Origin: Sulfurovum sp.
GTDB lineage: Bacteria > Campylobacterota > Campylobacteria > Campylobacterales > Sulfurovaceae
DNA length: 8,696 nucleotides
Assembly (NCBI GenBank): GCA_015661795.1
Contig: DQVJ01000160.1
Location: 1 to 8,696, forward strand
Reading direction: 5' to 3'
A program made the position numbers and the translations under genes. Below are positions 4,784 to 8,696 of the stretch, piece by piece; position 1 is the stretch's first letter, and every line of letters starts with the position of its first letter. Below the pieces are notes generated by a model. That model had not been told where the DNA came from. It saw nothing but the letters and a program-made list of their open reading frames with translations, and ran no database searches.

Positions 4784-5896
4784 ATGTTCGTAGACAGTGT
4801 AGAGCTTATGATAAGTTCAGGTAAAGGGGGTCCTGGATCCATTTCATTTTGGACAGAGAAGTTTGTTGCAAATGGTGGTCCAGATGGTGGAGATGGTGGG
4901 CGTGGTGGTTCTGTTTTTTTCAAAATAGATAATAACACTGATACGCTCTCAGGACTTCGTGGACGTAAACATATGAAAGCAGAAAATGGTCGTCCTGGTG
5001 AAGGACGAAAATGTTATGGACGTAAAGGTCAGGATTTGACAATTACGGTGCCTCCTGGGACTACTGTTGTAGACATGGAAACAGGTGAAGAAATTATGGA
5101 CTTACTTACTGAGGGAGATGTTGTTTTATTCTTAGAAGGGGGTAAAGGTGGATTGGGAAATATGCATTTTAAATCTTCTAGTAATCAAAGACCTACTTAT
5201 GCACAGCCAGGATTACCAGGTATTACCAAACAGATAAGACTTGAGATGAAACTTATTGCAGATGTAGGACTTGTAGGATACCCAAACGTTGGAAAATCTA
5301 CACTCATAGCAACACTCTCAAATGCCCGGCCACAAGTAGCCAATTATGAGTTTACAACATTAACCCCAAAACTTGGTGTCGTGCATATTGGTGATTATGA
5401 CTCTTTTATGATGGCGGATATTCCCGGTATTATTGAAGGTGCAAGTGATGGAAGAGGTTTAGGCTTAGAATTTCTTAAACATATTGAACGTACGAAAACA
5501 TTATTACTGATGATAGATGCAGCCAATTATAGAGAAATGAAATACCAATATGAGACTTTATTGTTAGAACTTCAGCGTTACTCTGGGACTTTGGCAACAC
5601 GTAAGCATGCTGTGGCTATCACAAAGATAGATTCACTCTCAGTAGAAGAAGTGAATACTTTAACAGAGGTTTTTTTAGCAGATATAGAACTTGAAGCAAA
5701 TAATATACTACATCAGTATAAAGCAAAAGAGGAATATATTTCCTATGGTTTTAAAAAAGATTTTGGTGTAGAACTTCTAGAGCAGAAGCCACTTTTTGTT
5801 TTACCTATCTCATCGGTAGCACATATTAATACTGAGCCACTACGCTATGCTTTAGGTGATTTTATTAAAAGTGTAAAAGAAGAAAATAAGGTTTAA
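4784..5896 (+). CDS. obgE: Obg-family GTPase (ObgE/CgtA), 50S ribosome assembly factor
   Basis: This 370-residue protein is the conserved Obg GTPase, which binds the 50S subunit late in assembly and responds to nucleotide state and stress. The N-terminal Obg domain (about 1-158) has the glycine-rich repeats GKGGPGS (13-19), GGPDGGDGGRGG (31-42), GRPGEGR (69-75) and GGKGGLGN (119-126). The GTPase domain shows the P-loop GYPNVGKST (165-173), the switch I threonines in FTTLTP (190-195), DIPG (212-215), a G4 motif TKID (280-283) in place of NKxD, and SS-A near 343-346. The C-terminal OCT domain of some Obg proteins is absent, as in many relatives. AAAGG precedes the ATG. It leads the operon and is followed after a single base by proB. 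Proximity to rplU-rpmA is widely conserved, although a reversed lipoprotein gene intervenes here. Confidence 0.96.
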   Translation: MFVDSVELMISSGKGGPGSISFWTEKFVANGGPDGGDGGRGGSVFFKIDNNTDTLSGLRGRKHMKAENGRPGEGRKCYGRKGQDLTITVPPGTTVVDMETGEEIMDLLTEGDVVLFLEGGKGGLGNMHFKSSSNQRPTYAQPGLPGITKQIRLEMKLIADVGLVGYPNVGKSTLIATLSNARPQVANYEFTTLTPKLGVVHIGDYDSFMMADIPGIIEGASDGRGLGLEFLKHIERTKTLLLMIDAANYREMKYQYETLLLELQRYSGTLATRKHAVAITKIDSLSVEEVNTLTEVFLADIELEANNILHQYKAKEEYISYGFKKDFGVELLEQKPLFVLPISSVAHINTEPLRYALGDFIKSVKEENKV

Positions 5897-5897
5897 A

Positions 5898-6689
5898 ATG
5901 GATGTGCAACGTATTGTAATAAAAGTAGGATCTCATGTTTTAACAGAGAAAGGAAATATTGCTAAGCAACGGATGCTTGCCTTAGTAGAGTTTATCGTCC
6001 AGTTGAAAGAAAAAAAATATGAAGTCATCTTAGTGAGCTCTGGTGCAGTTGCTGCAGGGTATACCTGTTTGGTATTAGACAGATCTGTTGTTGCCAATAA
6101 ACAGGCATTAGCAGCCATTGGACAACCATTATTACTCAAAATGTATCAGGAAAAATTTGCAATATTTGATATATTGTGTTCACAGGTACTTCTTTATGCA
6201 GAAGTGTTTGATTCTAAAGAACATATTAAACATGCAAAAGTTGCGATAGATACCTTGTTGTCTAATGATGTTGTGCCGATTATTAATGAAAATGATACTG
6301 TGAGTGTACAAGAGTTGGTTTTTGGTGACAATGATAGACTTTCAGCCCATGTTGCACATCATTTTGATGCGAACCTTCTAGTCATACTTTCAGATATAGA
6401 TGCATTTTATGATAAGGATCCAAACAAATACGAAGATGCCAAACGACGTGCAATAGTAAGTCAAATAACACAAGATGAACTTGAGGCTGAGCATAGTCCT
6501 CACAACGAATTTGCTACAGGGGGGATAGTGACTAAATTACAATCTGCAGATTTTCTTATGCAGCAAGGAAGAAAGATGTTTTTGGCTTCGGGATTTGATC
6601 TTTCTGATGTCAAATCTTTACTGCTTGACGGGGAACATATGGGTGGTACATTGTTTAAGATGCAAGAAAATAATGAAGAAATAAAGTAA
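5898..6689 (+). CDS. proB: Glutamate 5-kinase, kinase domain only
   Basis: This 263-residue enzyme phosphorylates L-glutamate to glutamyl 5-phosphate with ATP, the first step of proline synthesis in the cytoplasm. Amino acid kinase motifs are IVIKVGS (6-12, Lys9), VSSGAVAAG (46-54), the glutamate-binding loop IINENDTV (128-135), FGDNDRLSA (142-150), the nucleotide strand LSDIDAFYDKDP (164-175) and GGIVTKLQSA (208-217, Lys213). The E. coli enzyme is about 367 residues with a C-terminal PUA domain. That domain is missing here, and the protein ends normally after GGTLF. The single-domain form is known in Campylobacterota. The partner enzymes ProA and ProC are not in the window. It begins one base after the obgE stop, so coupling is likely. 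AAGG just upstream serves as ribosome-binding site. Confidence 0.94.
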   Translation: MDVQRIVIKVGSHVLTEKGNIAKQRMLALVEFIVQLKEKKYEVILVSSGAVAAGYTCLVLDRSVVANKQALAAIGQPLLLKMYQEKFAIFDILCSQVLLYAEVFDSKEHIKHAKVAIDTLLSNDVVPIINENDTVSVQELVFGDNDRLSAHVAHHFDANLLVILSDIDAFYDKDPNKYEDAKRRAIVSQITQDELEAEHSPHNEFATGGIVTKLQSADFLMQQGRKMFLASGFDLSDVKSLLLDGEHMGGTLFKMQENNEEIK

Positions 6690-6698
6690 ATTATAAAA

Positions 6699-7613
6699 AT
6701 GAAATATAAAATAGTCTACATGGGAACACCCCATTATGCAAAAGAGATATTAGCAAGTCTAATAGAAGCTGAAGATATGGAAGTAGCACTTGTTTTAACA
6801 CAGCCAGATAGACCAGTAGGACGTAAAAAAATCTTGACTCCTTCACCCGTAAAACTTTTGGCAGAATCGTATAATATTCAGATTTTGCAACCTAATCGTT
6901 TAAAAGATGAAGGGATAGAGGAAATGATCAAATCCTGTGAGCCTGATTTTATCATTGTAGCAGCATTTGGACAAATCTTACCTAAGACTATATTGAATAT
7001 TGCACCGTGTATTAACCTACATGCATCACTTTTACCACAGTATAGAGGTGCTTCACCTGTACAGCAGTCGTTATTACATGGGGATGAAAAAACAGGTGTG
7101 ACTTCAATGTTAATGGAGGAAGGTCTTGATACAGGGGATATATTAGAGCAAATTGAGTTTATTATCCCCAAAGAAATGAGATTACAAGCACTTATGCAAC
7201 AATTAACAGATGATGCATCTGTTATTACACTTAGTACAGTTCGTGGATTCAAAGATATAACACCTCAAAAACAAGATGAAGATCAGGCAACACTTTGTAA
7301 AAAAATTAAGAAATCTGATGGTGAAATATATTTTGATAATGCTGAATTGATTTACAATAAGTATCGAGCATTTGAAGGATGGCCAGGTATTTTCGATGCA
7401 AAGGGTACAAAATATGATGGACTCAGTTTGCTTGATAGCAATAGTGAAAATGAAGCATGCCAAATCTTAGCATTTGAGAAAGAAAGTGTTATCATAGGAT
7501 GCACCAAAGGTAGATTAAAGATAGATACCTTGCAGCCTGCTTCTAAAAAAATGATGACAGTAAAAGCATATTGTATGGGAAGAGGACTTAAAGTTGGAAA
7601 TAAAATTATTTGA
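6699..7613 (+). CDS. fmt: Methionyl-tRNA formyltransferase
   Basis: This 304-residue cytoplasmic enzyme transfers the formyl group of 10-formyltetrahydrofolate to initiator methionyl-tRNA. The N-terminal Rossmann-type domain starts MKYKIVYMGTP and carries QPDRPVGRKK (35-44), the catalytic block CINLHASLLPQYRG (104-117, Asn106 and His108) and LDTGD (143-147, Asp144), so the active site is intact. The C-terminal OB-fold tRNA-binding domain has RAFEGWPG (223-230) and the family ending around ASKKMMTVKAYCMGRGL (281-297). Length is typical. The start is fixed by the conserved N-terminus, yet the preceding bases (AAATTATAAAA) contain no ribosome-binding site, so translation may depend on ribosomes finishing proB nine bases earlier. 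The 3' end overlaps birA by 20 bases. Confidence 0.96.
   Translation: MKYKIVYMGTPHYAKEILASLIEAEDMEVALVLTQPDRPVGRKKILTPSPVKLLAESYNIQILQPNRLKDEGIEEMIKSCEPDFIIVAAFGQILPKTILNIAPCINLHASLLPQYRGASPVQQSLLHGDEKTGVTSMLMEEGLDTGDILEQIEFIIPKEMRLQALMQQLTDDASVITLSTVRGFKDITPQKQDEDQATLCKKIKKSDGEIYFDNAELIYNKYRAFEGWPGIFDAKGTKYDGLSLLDSNSENEACQILAFEKESVIIGCTKGRLKIDTLQPASKKMMTVKAYCMGRGLKVGNKII
7581..7586 (+). promoter_or_regulatory. Ribosome-binding site supporting the TTG start of birA
   Basis: AGAGGA lies seven bases before the TTG at 7594, inside the fmt coding sequence. No ATG or GTG start is available at a sensible position: the first internal ATG would remove about 80 residues including the biotin-binding loop. 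This site therefore decides the start. Confidence 0.65.
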
Positions 7614-8229
7614 GACACTTCCCTCAACACAAAAATATCTTATAGAGCAGCTTCAAAAAAACACACTAGAGGCACCTATTGGAATATTGGCATTACAACA
7701 AGATGCTGGTGTAGGTTCAAGAGACAATGAATGGTCAGGAGGAAGAGGAAATTTTTTTACTTCAATAGCCGTAAAATTGCAAGATTTGCCTAAAGATTTA
7801 TCGTTGGCTTCAGCATCAATTTACTTTTCATATATTATGAAACAAACACTTGTTAATTTGGGTGAGAATGTTTGGTTAAAATGGCCTAACGATTTGTATA
7901 TGAAAAATGAAAAGATAGGTGGAATTATTACACAAAAGGTAAAGGATACTTTGGTTTGTGGAATTGGTATAAATTTAAAAAAATCTCAAAATGGCTACAG
8001 TGCCTTACAGAGCGATATTTCCTCTCAATTTTTGTTGGATAAATACCTACTAAAGCTTGAAAAATTTCCTAATTGGAAGGAGATATTTAGTGAGTATGAG
8101 ATAGAATTTGAACAAAGCAGAGAGTTTTCCGTTCATATTGAAAACTATAAAAAGAGCCTTGTAGACGCTTGTTTACAGGATGATGGCTCGTTAATCATTG
8201 AAGGGGTGAGAGTGTTTAGTTTACGATGA
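7594..8229 (+). CDS. birA: Biotin-[acetyl-CoA-carboxylase] ligase, class I (no DNA-binding domain)
   Basis: This 211-residue ligase activates biotin with ATP and attaches it to a lysine of the biotin carboxyl carrier protein of acetyl-CoA carboxylase or similar enzymes. It begins at TTG (MEIKLFETLPSTQ), where PSTQ (10-13) is the standard ligase N-terminus. The helix-turn-helix of bifunctional E. coli BirA is absent, so it cannot repress a biotin operon in that way. Other landmarks are the biotinyl-adenylate loop GVGSRDNEW (39-47), GNFFTSI (52-58), LKWPNDLY (95-102), KIGGIITQ (107-114) and GIGINL (123-128). The loop differs from the usual GRGRRGR by having Val40 and Ser42. The C-terminal cap is short (DDGSLIIEGVRVFSL). 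It overlaps fmt by 20 bases and parA by 4. Confidence 0.92.
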   Translation: MEIKLFETLPSTQKYLIEQLQKNTLEAPIGILALQQDAGVGSRDNEWSGGRGNFFTSIAVKLQDLPKDLSLASASIYFSYIMKQTLVNLGENVWLKWPNDLYMKNEKIGGIITQKVKDTLVCGIGINLKKSQNGYSALQSDISSQFLLDKYLLKLEKFPNWKEIFSEYEIEFEQSREFSVHIENYKKSLVDACLQDDGSLIIEGVRVFSLR

Positions 8230-8696
8230 GTGAAGTCATTTGTATTGCCAACCAAAAAGGTGGGGTAGGAAAAACAACAACAGCAGTTAATTTGGCAGCA
8301 TCATTGGCTGAAAAAGGTAAAAAAGTACTTCTTTTAGACATAGACCCCCAGTCTAATGCAACAACAAGTTTAGGGTTTAGCAGAGGTGATTATGAATTCA
8401 ATATTTATCATGTACTGATAGGTTCCAAAAGAGTTTCAGAAGTCGTTTTGAAAACAGCGCTTAAAAATCTTTTTTTGCTCCCCTCAAATATTGGTTTAGT
8501 AGGTATTGAAAAAGAGTTTTATAATCCTAAAAAGAAAAATAGAGAATTAGTTTTAAAAGAAAAACTAAAAGAAGTTTCATCAAGATTTGATTATATTATT
8601 GTTGATTCTCCACCAGCACTAGGTCCTATTACCATTAACGCATTAAGTGCTTCAGATTCGGTAATCATTCCTATCCAGTGTGAGTTCTTTGCATTA
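8226..8696 (+). CDS. parA: ParA/Soj-type chromosome partitioning ATPase (3' end outside window)
   Basis: The first 157 codons of a ParA-family ATPase are present, and the frame stays open to the end of the window. ParA binds DNA non-specifically as an ATP-bound dimer and works with ParB at parS sites to separate replicated origins. The deviant Walker A motif KGGVGKTTTA (11-20) has the signature Lys11 and catalytic Lys16. Walker A' is LLLDIDPQSN (35-44, Asp40), and Walker B lies in YIIVDSPPALG. The short N-terminus, without a helix-turn-helix, indicates the chromosomal Soj type rather than a plasmid P1-type ParA. Full length is usually about 260 residues, so roughly 100 are missing, and parB would be expected next. 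The ATG overlaps the birA stop in ATGA. Confidence 0.94.
   Translation, partial: MSEVICIANQKGGVGKTTTAVNLAASLAEKGKKVLLLDIDPQSNATTSLGFSRGDYEFNIYHVLIGSKRVSEVVLKTALKNLFLLPSNIGLVGIEKEFYNPKKKNRELVLKEKLKEVSSRFDYIIVDSPPALGPITINALSASDSVIIPIQCEFFAL

Noticed and set aside
6878..7252. 124-residue open frame on the minus strand inside fmt
   Set aside because: It is antisense to a fully convincing gene, has a cysteine- and serine-rich composition typical of shadow frames, and shows no motif.
1..8696. Mobile elements, CRISPR arrays, tRNA genes or a toxin/defence system
   Set aside because: No transposase, spaced direct repeats, cloverleaf sequence or defence-type gene was seen. The genes are nearly all core functions with even base composition.

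Overview
The window is AT-rich, gene-dense DNA that most likely comes from a member of the Campylobacterota (former Epsilonproteobacteria), probably a free-living Sulfurovum- or Sulfurimonas-like organism. The main reason is the gene order rplU-rpmA-obgE-proB-fmt-birA-parA. From memory, this matches the Campylobacter jejuni order, and I could not check it by search. Supporting signs are a short ProB without a PUA domain, a BirA without a DNA-binding domain, and promoters with a clear TATAAT -10 box but no recognisable -35 box. The genus is an inference.

Region 1 (84-2864) is a tightly coupled plus-strand block of four genes: metX (homoserine O-acyltransferase), xseB (exonuclease VII small subunit), a nitrilase-fold protein and a ThiF/MoeB-like adenylyltransferase. 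The junctions overlap by 4, 1 and 4 bases, so translational coupling is likely. The nitrilase-fold protein lacks the catalytic cysteine and lysine, and the E1-like protein lacks the family's zinc cysteines. Region 2 (2899-3642) has a small predicted lipoprotein with a calcium-loop-like motif, followed by a RidA-family imine deaminase.

Region 3 (3698-4360) is the ribosomal protein operon rplU-rpmA, with its own TATAAT promoter and ending in a hairpin terminator. The terminator is shared with a convergent minus-strand gene (4359-4655) that encodes a small, unrecognised cysteine-containing lipoprotein. That gene separates rpmA from obgE. Between it and obgE lies a compact divergent promoter region, with two TATAAT boxes on opposite strands and a perfect 9-bp inverted repeat in the obgE leader.

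Region 4 (4784-8696) is a plus-strand operon: obgE (50S assembly GTPase), proB (proline synthesis), fmt (initiator tRNA formylation), birA (biotin ligase, TTG start) and the 5' part of parA (chromosome segregation), which runs off the window. Gaps are 1 and 9 bases, then overlaps of 20 and 4 bases. The shared theme is core growth: ribosome assembly, translation initiation, cofactor attachment and chromosome partitioning.

No RNA gene, insertion sequence, CRISPR array or integration site was seen, and no gene-free stretch exceeds about 130 bases. Nearly everything is core housekeeping. The most unusual items are the active-site-depleted nitrilase with its E1-like neighbour, and the regulatory region upstream of obgE.
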